From positions 1-22,052 of the IMG/VR virus record IMGVR_UViG_3300032050_000900: a stretch of 22,052 nucleotides of DNA. The stretch is one strand, 5' to 3'. The stretch comes from a virus. The position numbers and the translations under genes are program-made. How positions within the stretch are numbered: position 1 is the stretch's first letter; every line of letters begins with the position of its first letter. The notes under the pieces are model-generated. The model searched no databases, was not told the origin of the DNA, and worked only from the letters and a program-made list of their open reading frames with translations. Positions 15,711 through 21,341 of this stretch are shown here, in pieces.

Positions 15711-16313
15711 CTATTTGGCTATCTCGGTAGTGACAAATGCTGAAATACGCAACCCGGTAATGTCGGATAGTTTCTGTGCAATGACATCCACGTTTTGCTG
15801 GGTAAGTACATCGGCTATAAATCCAGAACCCTTGTAACCAAACCTTTTGATTGTGCCTTTGCTGTGAATTTTACGCGCAATAGCAATAGCCATTGATTTA
15901 CGCAGTTCAAGTACAGATTGACCGCTTTGCCCTTTTGATTTGCGAACTGGAATGCCCTTTGCAGAAATCCATTGTTCTAAACTTTGTACGAGTGTCGGTT
16001 TGCTTGCAGTGGTTGTTTTGGTCGGCCCTCTTCCACTTTCTACCCATTGGTAGTAATCAGCCATTTCGATTGCAACCGTAATACCCTGTGGGGTGACACT
16101 TGGAAAATCAGCCCTAATGCTCTGCACAAGATTGCCTGTTGCTTTGACACCCTTTTCCATTGCTGATTGTTTCAGCTTGTCAATAATGACTTGTGCAACC
16201 CTTTCCATCGCATCACCAAGCACAGAGCCGCCCATACCTGCGGTGGCTTCATCAATGCCGATTGTTTTTAACAAATCATCCAAACGGGCTAAATCTGCCT
16301 TGCTTATGTTCAT
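15711..16313 (-). CDS. HK97 gp10-like tail-completion protein
   Basis: A 200-residue protein starting at the ATG at 16311-16313. The frame is open upstream and would begin MVDEGSIPSPGA, but that stretch is simply the translated T-arm and acceptor stem of the tRNA-like element, so it is not taken. The product has an N-terminal helix (ISKADLARLDDLLKTIGI) and the core typical of gp10-like proteins: KLKQSAMEKGVKATGNLVQS, VAIEMADYYQWVESGRGP. A helical C-terminal half follows (LRKSMAIAIARKIHSKG). Members of this family act at the head-tail joint or as minor tail proteins. The ATG directly follows the last base of the tRNA-like element. Confidence 0.7.
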   Translation of the reverse strand: MNISKADLARLDDLLKTIGIDEATAGMGGSVLGDAMERVAQVIIDKLKQSAMEKGVKATGNLVQSIRADFPSVTPQGITVAIEMADYYQWVESGRGPTKTTTASKPTLVQSLEQWISAKGIPVRKSKGQSGQSVLELRKSMAIAIARKIHSKGTIKRFGYKGSGFIADVLTQQNVDVIAQKLSDITGLRISAFVTTEIAK

Positions 16314-16429
16314 TGCACCGGGTGAGGGGATCGAACCCTCGTCCACCATCTTTGAATTGCTATTGTAGTGCCGCTCAAAGCAACCCGTTATCCGGAATGG
16401 AGATGTTACCTATTATACACTAACCCGGC
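16314..16429 (-). tRNA. tRNA-like element with an enlarged anticodon region
   Basis: Read on the minus strand, GCCGGGT (16429-16423) pairs with ACCCGGT (16323-16317), giving a 7-bp acceptor stem with one G-U. The D-arm is GTGT (16420-16417) with ACAT (16406-16403) around a loop containing GG. The T-arm is a canonical GAGGG-TTCGATC-CCCTC (16340-16324). CCATT (16400-16396) can pair with GATGG (16350-16346) as the anticodon stem, leaving a 5-base variable loop. The loop between them is 45 bases instead of 7, about 38 extra. Possible anticodons (CCG near the 5' side, CAA near the 3' side) cannot be decided. No CCA is encoded. It may be a tRNA with an insertion, a degraded tRNA, or a tRNA mimic. 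Confidence 0.55.
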
Positions 16430-16448
16430 AAGGCCGCAACCTCACTAA

Positions 16449-16477
16449 TAAAAGTAGGTCAAATCATTTCCTGCAAT
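16449..16477 (-). promoter_or_regulatory. promoter-like element for the tRNA-like gene
   Basis: Minus-strand ATTG (16474-16477), a 17-base spacer and TACTTTTA (16449-16456), inside ACCTACTTTTATTA. It lies about 20 bases before the 5' end of the tRNA-like element and overlaps the stop of the chaperone extension. A start near 16445 would give a short 5' leader to the tRNA-like RNA. The -33 box is imperfect. Confidence 0.4.
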
Positions 16478-16770
16478 AAGGCGATTTGGTACACGCTGCT
16501 ATCTTTGGCGGATTTTGCCCCTTGTGCTGCTGCATTAAGACGCTCGGTCTTTGCCCGTTGTTTTTCATTGTGGAACGATACCGCATTGAGAAACTCCACC
16601 AACCCCATATTTAAAAAGAAATCCCATTTGGTGCGGTCACCATTTGCCATGCCGTCTATTGTTTTGAGCCATGCGATTGCTGGGCGGTCTTTTCTGCGTG
16701 TATCTTCCTCAACTTCTCCACTTCCTGCTCTAAATATACTTGGGTAGCTTCGAGTAATTCCGGCAAGCAT
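16459..16770 (-). CDS. frameshift extension of the tail assembly chaperone (gpT-like)
   Basis: An open frame that overlaps the chaperone gene by 115 bases in the -1 frame and ends at 16459. An ATG at 16770 exists just after the slippery run, but the more likely expression route is a -1 shift, joining residues 1-161 of the chaperone to 105 residues from this frame (266 in all). The extension is charged and helical (DRTKWDFFLNMGLVEFLNAV, EKQRAKTERLNAAAQ), as expected for the T part of a G-GT pair, which binds tail tube and tape measure during tail assembly. Independent translation from 16770 cannot be excluded. Confidence 0.6.
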   Translation of the reverse strand: MLAGITRSYPSIFRAGSGEVEEDTRRKDRPAIAWLKTIDGMANGDRTKWDFFLNMGLVEFLNAVSFHNEKQRAKTERLNAAAQGAKSAKDSSVYQIALLQEMI

Positions 16771-17258
16771 AGAGAAAAAAAAAGCGTGTAGGCGTATGCA
16801 AACGATATCGGCATCTTCTCCCTGAACTGGGTAGCAATCTTTTCAAAGTCATCTGTCTTGACTTCCTTGCGCTTGGGTGGGAATATCCGGTAAGGCACAC
16901 ACAGGGCCGCCATAATCATGTGCAAGTTCTGCACCCACTTATCCTTTTCGGCAAACAAGTCCTGCACCATGATAAACTGATGCGCTTGTAAGTGGTGCTG
17001 GTTGGCTGCGAATTTATACAGCGTGTTGCCGATGCGGAAGCTACCAACGTTTTTTGCAGTAGGAAGTTCTGCCATGAATGCAAGTTTCGCTAATGCTGCC
17101 GTGATGTCCACGATGCGCATCTCCTCAATTTCGTCCAGTTTTTTATTAGATAAAATGGACAATGTTTTGAGCTGATTGTCAAACGATGGCTCTGTCAATA
17201 GCTGCAATTCCTGAAACTGCGCTATGCTTATTTCATTCCAATTCTTTGGTAATTTCAT
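16656..17258 (-). CDS. tail assembly chaperone (gpG-like)
   Basis: A 200-residue helical protein. It opens with MKLPKNWNEISIAQFQELQL, a type of start common in tail chaperones (a short segment before an 'F.EL' helix). Further helices follow (TLSILSNKKLDEIEEM, ITAALAKLAFMAEL), and a segment with PFPP-like residues (CVPYRIFPPKRKEV). The frame continues normally past the slippery T-run at 16775-16783 and ends 35 codons later with EKTAQQSHGSKQ. A second frame is open there, the classic arrangement of a tail chaperone and its frameshifted form. The ATG overlaps the previous stop (AAATGA). Role is inferred from architecture and position before tail genes. Confidence 0.65.
   Translation of the reverse strand: MKLPKNWNEISIAQFQELQLLTEPSFDNQLKTLSILSNKKLDEIEEMRIVDITAALAKLAFMAELPTAKNVGSFRIGNTLYKFAANQHHLQAHQFIMVQDLFAEKDKWVQNLHMIMAALCVPYRIFPPKRKEVKTDDFEKIATQFREKMPISFAYAYTLFFSLCLPELLEATQVYLEQEVEKLRKIHAEKTAQQSHGSKQ
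16775..16783 (-). other. T9 slippery sequence for -1 frameshifting
   Basis: Nine T residues on the minus strand, read in the chaperone frame as CTT TTT TTT TCT. This contains the heptamer T TTT TTT in the correct phase, so tandem Phe-tRNAs can re-pair after slipping back one base. Reading then continues TTC TCT ATG in the extension frame. No strong stimulatory stem-loop was found just downstream. Transcriptional slippage on the same run is an alternative. Confidence 0.6.
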
Positions 17259-17542
17259 TTGTTACCTCCGTATGTTTGTATAATTTCTTGCCACTCCGAT
17301 TTCATAAAGTAGTATTTACCTCCGTAACATCTGTTATCAATTAGAATACAAGCATTATCATGAGTAAATCCTGTACACTTACCAATAACTCTTTCAGGGT
17401 GTAATTTTGAAACAATATCATCCCCTATTTGATAATTAATCTCTGTATGATACATTTCTGTTGCCGGGCTTATAAAATATGAAAAGTGTCTGTTCAATTC
17501 ATTATCATACACTTCAAGAACTGTTGATTTTTTATTTCCCAT
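17255..17542 (-). CDS. small AT-rich hypothetical gene after the large terminase
   Basis: A 95-residue protein starting at the ATG at 17540-17542 (MGNKKSTVLEVYDNELNRHF). An in-frame TTG at 17557 is less likely. The middle has YQIGDDIVSKLHPERVIGKC, a short beta-barrel-like pattern, and the end is Tyr/Gly-rich (CYGGKYYFMKSEW). Function is not recognised. The gene is visibly more AT-rich than both neighbours. It has its own TATATTTG box at 17547-17554 and is coupled to the chaperone gene by an ATGA overlap. It could be a late-acquired accessory gene (moron). Confidence 0.6.
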   Translation of the reverse strand: MGNKKSTVLEVYDNELNRHFSYFISPATEMYHTEINYQIGDDIVSKLHPERVIGKCTGFTHDNACILIDNRCYGGKYYFMKSEWQEIIQTYGGNK

Positions 17543-17546
17543 ACCA

Positions 17547-17574
17547 CAAATATACAAAATTAAATAATAACAAA
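17547..17574 (-). promoter_or_regulatory. TAnnTTTG promoter before the AT-rich small gene
   Basis: Minus-strand TATATTTG (17547-17554) is an exact TAnnTTTG match five bases ahead of the ATG at 17542. A TTTG lies 16 bases upstream (17571-17574), a little closer than usual. It would allow transcription of the small gene separately from the terminase. Confidence 0.4.
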
Positions 17575-18747
17575 TACACCCTTTTTATTCTTTTGGCTGC
17601 AATACCGAGCAAGTGCCAACGCACAAACAGCATCATCGTGCAACCCTGATGGGGCAGAATAACGCAACCCGGTTGCCGTGTGTTCAAATTCAAAGTTACG
17701 CATTTCATCTGCGATTATGCCTTCGGGGAATTTAATCAGCCCAGCGTGAACATCGGCTGTCAACTGCTCCATCATTTGTTGCTTGCTTACTGATGTGAAT
17801 TTCACACCGATTGCACGAGGACAGACACGCTGTATTTTCTCAACAATAGGGTCACCTACCCCGGTGCTATCCAATGCCGCAGGTGTGCTGCCAATGGTAC
17901 GAATAATTCGCTGCTCTGTCTGCGCCCAGTCCTTTTGAAAGCGGTCAAAATAGCACACCCGGTATTCGGAGTCAAGGCCAATGATCACTGTGTAATCGCT
18001 ATACTTCGCCAAATCTATACCAAACCATTCGGTATTGGCGGTGGAAATCGGTGCGATGCACTGCGAAATATACGACAATCCAAATGGGTTACTACCATCC
18101 TCGGTTGGTTCGGCAAGGTACAACTCCGAAAAGATATGCTGTGGCAAATCCCTTTTTGCCTGTTCAACTTCCTCAAATTTAAGGATGCCAGCGTTCACAC
18201 CGTCGTATGCGGTGATTTTGTGGAACTCGTAGTTTGGTTCTCCCATCCTTGCCCGTTCACTTAACTTATATCCCCAGTTCTTTTTGCCCTTTACGTTCCC
18301 GATTAGTTTGCACTTGCCCTCTGTCTTGGTCAGGGTTGAACGTAAGGCGAACCATGCTTCTTCCCTTGCCCTTGTGAACTCGTCAAACACGGCTGCATAC
18401 ACATCGTCACCATAAAGGTTGTCGGGCTTCTCTGCTGACTTGAATTGAATGATGCCACCCGTTGGCGTGGTCAGTCGCAGTTTGCTTTCATTGACTTTAA
18501 AAAATGATTTATCAGTCACTTGTGTACGCATCCTGTTAAATGCAATTTCGGCCTGCTGATACACCGGTGCAACCCACCACACTGATTGATTTTCTTTGAG
18601 TGTCAATGCCTGCTCAAATAACCAAATAATATGCGATGCCGTCTTGCCTACTTTGGTGGCGGCTGCTGTAATCGTGTACCTTGCATGGCTGTCTAATATC
18701 CTGCGTTGGTAATCGGTTACGAATGGTCGCTTATATTGGATGTGCAT
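17560..18747 (-). CDS. terL: terminase large subunit
   Basis: A 395-residue ATPase-nuclease that pumps DNA into the prohead and cuts it. The N-terminal ATPase has a Walker A-type loop ATKVGKTAS near residue 32 (T-K-V-G-K-T, lacking the first glycine of the classical P-loop, as in many terminases). The Walker B motif YAAVFDEF is near residue 120. A coupling-type segment follows (KCKLIGNVKGKKNWGY). The nuclease domain has acidic motifs of the RNase H fold: FGIDLAKYSDYTVIIGLD, ALDSTGVGDP and HDDAVCALALA. The length is somewhat short for the family but all motifs are present. The ATG overlaps the end of the glycosyltransferase gene by 31 bases. Confidence 0.9.
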   Translation of the reverse strand: MHIQYKRPFVTDYQRRILDSHARYTITAAATKVGKTASHIIWLFEQALTLKENQSVWWVAPVYQQAEIAFNRMRTQVTDKSFFKVNESKLRLTTPTGGIIQFKSAEKPDNLYGDDVYAAVFDEFTRAREEAWFALRSTLTKTEGKCKLIGNVKGKKNWGYKLSERARMGEPNYEFHKITAYDGVNAGILKFEEVEQAKRDLPQHIFSELYLAEPTEDGSNPFGLSYISQCIAPISTANTEWFGIDLAKYSDYTVIIGLDSEYRVCYFDRFQKDWAQTEQRIIRTIGSTPAALDSTGVGDPIVEKIQRVCPRAIGVKFTSVSKQQMMEQLTADVHAGLIKFPEGIIADEMRNFEFEHTATGLRYSAPSGLHDDAVCALALARYCSQKNKKGVFVII

Positions 18748-19775
18748 TTGTAAAACTCCAACCTGTGGTTGTTAATTTTATCGAGGTCGTGATGCTCTTT
18801 GCAGTAGTAGAAATTGTTGTCTCCCAAAATCTTTGCACTTTCCTGACTGTCTAAAAAATGCTTCATTGATTTATACCACGCATCGGGGGTGTTGTCCGTG
18901 AAATGCACCCCGTAATTTTCAGCATGGTTAATATATGGGTTTACATTTGAGGCAATGACTGGCAACTTATAGGTTGCCGCTTCAATGATTTTCAGTTCCG
19001 ATTTGCACCCGTTCCACTTGGTATCTTCAAGCGGTGCAAGTGCCACATCAAACAAGCGGTAAAAATTGCCGTACTCGTTCGGGGCTTGTGCTGCTGATAC
19101 AACCACCTGCGGTCTAAGCACACCACTACCGCCATTGAACTTGTAAAGGATGCTATCCCATACGTAATTGTTCGGCATCCAACCGCAAATGACAAAGCGG
19201 ACACGGTCGCCATACTCATCACATATCCGGGCAATAGCATCCGAAATAATCATGATGTCGTTTGAGTGAGTAAGGCCACCCACCCAACCGAATGTAAAAA
19301 CATCACGTTGTTGCGGTGCTGACAACCAATGCTCATCTGTTGTGTCCAATGCGTTGGGCAGTATCTCCACGTTTCTGTTCAACTTTCGCAATTCAGCAGC
19401 CAGTTGAGGTGTGGTGGTGGTCACCCCGTCAGCGTATCGGATGGCATCGACAATAGCTTGCTTCAATTTATGCTCACGGAAATACTTATACGTTGGGTGG
19501 AACTTCGGCAATTCCCAAAAGTCGTCAATGTCGATAATGTATGGGATATTGTGCTTCGCCAAGTAGTGCAGGATTTCGTAGTGGTCAGCACCCAGCCACC
19601 GGTTGAATAATACAAGGTCATATTTATTTAAATTTGGTAATCCTGATTTTACAAATTCCTGCGACACTTCCACCTCTATTTGGTCTGCATGGTCAATTTG
19701 CAGACGTTTGAGTGGTACATACAGGCGGTGGTATTCAACCCCACCCATGCCATTCCATAATGCGAGTACTTTCAT
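18717..19775 (-). CDS. GT4-like glycosyltransferase
   Basis: A 352-residue GT-B type glycosyltransferase starting at the ATG at 19773-19775 (MKVLALWNGMGGVEYHRLYV). An in-frame TTG at 19802 is less likely. The N-terminal Rossmann part has YDLVLFNRWLGADH and PYIIDIDDFWELP. The C-terminal part has FTFGWVGGLTHSNDI, then RVRFVICGWMPN, and the donor-site region with KSELKIIEAATYKLPVIASN, which contains the E-x7-E-like pattern of GT4 enzymes. It presumably transfers a sugar from a nucleotide donor to a virion protein, DNA base or host glycan. The substrate cannot be told. It sits unusually between the small and large terminase genes. The ATG overlaps the stop of a short ORF (ATATGA). Confidence 0.8.
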   Translation of the reverse strand: MKVLALWNGMGGVEYHRLYVPLKRLQIDHADQIEVEVSQEFVKSGLPNLNKYDLVLFNRWLGADHYEILHYLAKHNIPYIIDIDDFWELPKFHPTYKYFREHKLKQAIVDAIRYADGVTTTTPQLAAELRKLNRNVEILPNALDTTDEHWLSAPQQRDVFTFGWVGGLTHSNDIMIISDAIARICDEYGDRVRFVICGWMPNNYVWDSILYKFNGGSGVLRPQVVVSAAQAPNEYGNFYRLFDVALAPLEDTKWNGCKSELKIIEAATYKLPVIASNVNPYINHAENYGVHFTDNTPDAWYKSMKHFLDSQESAKILGDNNFYYCKEHHDLDKINNHRLEFYKCTSNISDHS

Positions 19776-19900
19776 ATTTTGCAGGTTTTTATTTCTCGCC
19801 AAAGATTAAGAATTGTGCGGCTTTTGATTAGCATCAGGTGAAATTGTATCATCCTTAATGTTTTGGCTCTGTTTTTTAAAACGTGATATTTTCTTTTCAT
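19772..19900 (-). CDS. short basic ORF (42 residues) coupled to the glycosyltransferase
   Basis: An ATG at 19898-19900, preceded by an A-rich leader (ATATAAGCAA), opens 42 codons that end in TGA overlapping the glycosyltransferase ATG (ATATGA). The peptide is strongly basic (MKRKYHVLKNRAKTLRM at the start) with a hydrophobic centre. The ATGA overlap is the standard arrangement in this phage, which makes chance less likely. It could be a leader peptide for translational coupling, or a small nucleic-acid-binding protein. No homology is recognised. Confidence 0.4.
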   Translation of the reverse strand: MKRKYHVLKNRAKTLRMIQFHLMLIKSRTILNLWREIKTCKI

Positions 19901-19905
19901 TTGCT

Positions 19906-19979
19906 TATATTTGCACCAACAAAAAACAAGGGGTTGTGATTTGTGAAACCCACTGGCGAAAGTTGGTGGGTTTTTTTAT
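19906..19979 (+). ncRNA. candidate plus-strand small RNA ending in an intrinsic terminator
   Basis: The plus strand carries an exact TATATTTG box (19906-19913) followed 33 bases later by a terminator hairpin (19946-19973). A transcript of about 60 bases would be made, antisense to the leader of the short basic ORF. No TTTG box is seen at the expected distance upstream, so the promoter half is weak. The segment CACCAAC (19914-19920) can also pair with GTTGGTG (19962-19968), which would compete with the terminator stem. The terminator is strong evidence; the RNA itself is inference. Confidence 0.35.
19946..19979 (+). terminator. GAAA-tetraloop intrinsic terminator on the plus strand
   Basis: AAACCCACTGGC (19946-19957) pairs with GTTGGTGGGTTT (19962-19973) around a GAAA tetraloop, followed by a T-run to 19977. 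Three of the twelve pairs are G-U on the plus strand and become A-C mismatches on the minus strand, and the T-run is on the plus strand only. Its polarity is therefore opposite to every gene in the window. It lies just beyond the small-terminase stop codon. Confidence 0.75.
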
Positions 19980-20341
19980 TCTCCCAAATCTAATGTGATT
20001 TTAATTTCACCGCTCACGGTCTGGTTCACATCAGCAGTTTCCTTTGGCTTTCCGTACACACGGGAGAGTAGCGTTTCAATGGAATACAAACTGCCTTTTT
20101 CAAGGGACTTCCGCATAGCGTTGGCAATGGTCTTTTCCAATATGGTGGCCTTTGGGTTCTGCCATACTTCTTTCAGCTCGTCTAAATCCATTGACAGCAT
20201 GGCTTGGATAGTGTCTTCAACCTCCACGCGCTTATATCCGTGTTCTTTCAAAAGGGTGACATACTTCTTTGGTCTACCCTCTAAATTTCTTCTTTCGTCT
20301 TCGCCTTTCTTAAAAGGCTTCAAGTTTTGTTCATTTGCCAT
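19976..20341 (-). CDS. terminase small subunit-like protein
   Basis: A 121-residue protein upstream of the large terminase (one glycosyltransferase gene and a short ORF lie between). It begins with a basic, glycine/arginine-containing segment (FKKGEDERRNLEGRPKKYV), similar to the GxGRP start of DUF5681-type and small-terminase-like proteins. It continues as a helical domain with TIQAMLSMDLDELKEV, then KTIANAMRKSLEKG and LLSRVYGKP, the last a typical ending of such proteins. It would bind the packaging site and recruit TerL. The start is preceded by a tandem 11-bp repeat that could be its binding site. Identification rests on the N-terminal motif and on position. Confidence 0.65.
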   Translation of the reverse strand: MANEQNLKPFKKGEDERRNLEGRPKKYVTLLKEHGYKRVEVEDTIQAMLSMDLDELKEVWQNPKATILEKTIANAMRKSLEKGSLYSIETLLSRVYGKPKETADVNQTVSGEIKITLDLGE

Positions 20342-20343
20342 AT

Positions 20344-20365
20344 TTCACAGATTATTCACAGATTA
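20344..20365. repeat. tandem 11-bp direct repeat before the small terminase gene
   Basis: TTCACAGATTA occurs twice in perfect tandem (20344-20354 and 20355-20365), one helical turn apart. It overlaps the stop codon of the ParB-like gene and ends three bases before the small-terminase ATG codon. Equal spacing on one DNA face fits a protein-binding site, for instance for the small terminase or the ParB-like protein. Confidence 0.6.
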
Positions 20366-20788
20366 GACACTTTTGCCACAAGTCGGGCAACTTTCCTTTT
20401 CTTCCTTTTCTTCGGGTGCTTCGGGTAGATGCAATCCCCACTCCGCTAACTCTTCCGCATCCCATTCATTGGCGAGTGCATCCATATCCCATTTGCCATA
20501 ATGGGTGTTATCTTTAATCAGGAACTCATCACGCTGCTGTGCTGTCCAATCATCAGCCAATACAATGGGAACTTCCACCGCCCCGATGTCGCACAATGCA
20601 CGATAACGCTGATTGCCACCGAGAATAACATAGCCACCCATGTCGGATGTATAGCAAACTAATGGCCGGGCAGTTAGCATTTCAGGGAATTGCATCAGCG
20701 ACCTTTTAAGCAATGCAAAATCATCAGCCGATATTTGGCGTGGGTTGTTTGCGTTTGGTCTTATTTCGGTTAGTTTTACCCACTGCAT
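20363..20788 (-). CDS. ParB-like nuclease-domain protein
   Basis: A 141-residue protein with a ParB/sulfiredoxin-type fold: LTEIRPNANNPRQI at the N-terminus, then the nucleotide-binding box ILGGNQRYRALCDIG and VPIVLADDW. It ends with a helical acidic segment and CPTCGKSV, a Cys-x2-Cys pair that could bind metal. Phage ParB-like proteins beside methyltransferases or terminases are common. Their roles include DNA binding, CTP-dependent switching or DNA processing. A partition function is unlikely, since there is no ParA. The ATG at 20788 lies 65 bases inside the methyltransferase gene, a long overlap in this window. Confidence 0.75.
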   Translation of the reverse strand: MQWVKLTEIRPNANNPRQISADDFALLKRSLMQFPEMLTARPLVCYTSDMGGYVILGGNQRYRALCDIGAVEVPIVLADDWTAQQRDEFLIKDNTHYGKWDMDALANEWDAEELAEWGLHLPEAPEEKEEKESCPTCGKSV

Positions 20789-21341
20789 ATTTTTTTATGA
20801 TTACTTCGATGCTAAATTCTCCGTTGTTGTGTTCCTCTGGTTTGTCTGCGTTGGTTGCTGTGTCTATGACCTCTATATCCCAATACTCCTTTATGCCTGT
20901 TTGTAATAGGATGCCCTCAACACTAAAAGTATGTGGTGGCTCACATGAATAAGGCAGATAGAAATATCGGTGGTCAAGGTTCCAACGGCTCGGAAGCGTT
21001 TTTTTACGCTCGTACAAGTCCCGGTGTGGTATGCTCATGATGATATGCCCATCGGGTTTGCATATGCGATACCAATTTTGAATGGCGGTAACTGGGTCGT
21101 CAAGGTGTTCCAGCACGTGCGAAGCGTAAACGTAGTCAAAGGTGTTGTCCGGGTATTTGTCCATTGTGGTTGCATCGCAATCGTCTTTGTCGTGATGCAC
21201 ACAATCGGTCATGCTGATAGTGTCGATGCCGTCAAATGTATCAATTCTGCCGCATCCAATGTCTATTCCCTGACCTTTGATGTATTTTTCATAAAATCCT
21301 GACGCTTTGCGCCTTTCGTGTGCTTTAAAAGTTTCAGCCAT
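20724..21341 (-). CDS. class I SAM-dependent methyltransferase
   Basis: A 205-residue protein with the Rossmann-like methyltransferase motifs: QGIDIGCGRIDTFDGIDT (motif I, SAM binding), DYVYASHVLEHLDDP (motif IV-like) and RICKPDGHIIMSIPHRD (post-motif). It lacks the DPPY/NPPY signature of DNA amino-methyltransferases, so it is more like small-molecule or sugar methyltransferases (Methyltransf_11 type). With two glycosyltransferases nearby it may methylate a glycan that decorates the virion. Its last ~20 residues are Lys/Asn/Thr-rich and overlap the ParB-like gene. The start overlaps the upstream glycosyltransferase end by eight bases. Confidence 0.75.
   Translation of the reverse strand: MAETFKAHERRKASGFYEKYIKGQGIDIGCGRIDTFDGIDTISMTDCVHHDKDDCDATTMDKYPDNTFDYVYASHVLEHLDDPVTAIQNWYRICKPDGHIIMSIPHRDLYERKKTLPSRWNLDHRYFYLPYSCEPPHTFSVEGILLQTGIKEYWDIEVIDTATNADKPEEHNNGEFSIEVIIKKYAVGKTNRNKTKRKQPTPNIG

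Noticed and set aside
16314-16349. Longer N-terminus of the gp10-like protein (MVDEGSIPSPGA)
   Set aside because: This is the translation of a tRNA T-arm and acceptor stem; the ATG at 16313 gives a normal start.
16351-16395. Group I intron in the anticodon loop
   Set aside because: Only about 40 bases, with no room for the conserved core; archaeal-type BHB splicing is not expected in bacteria.
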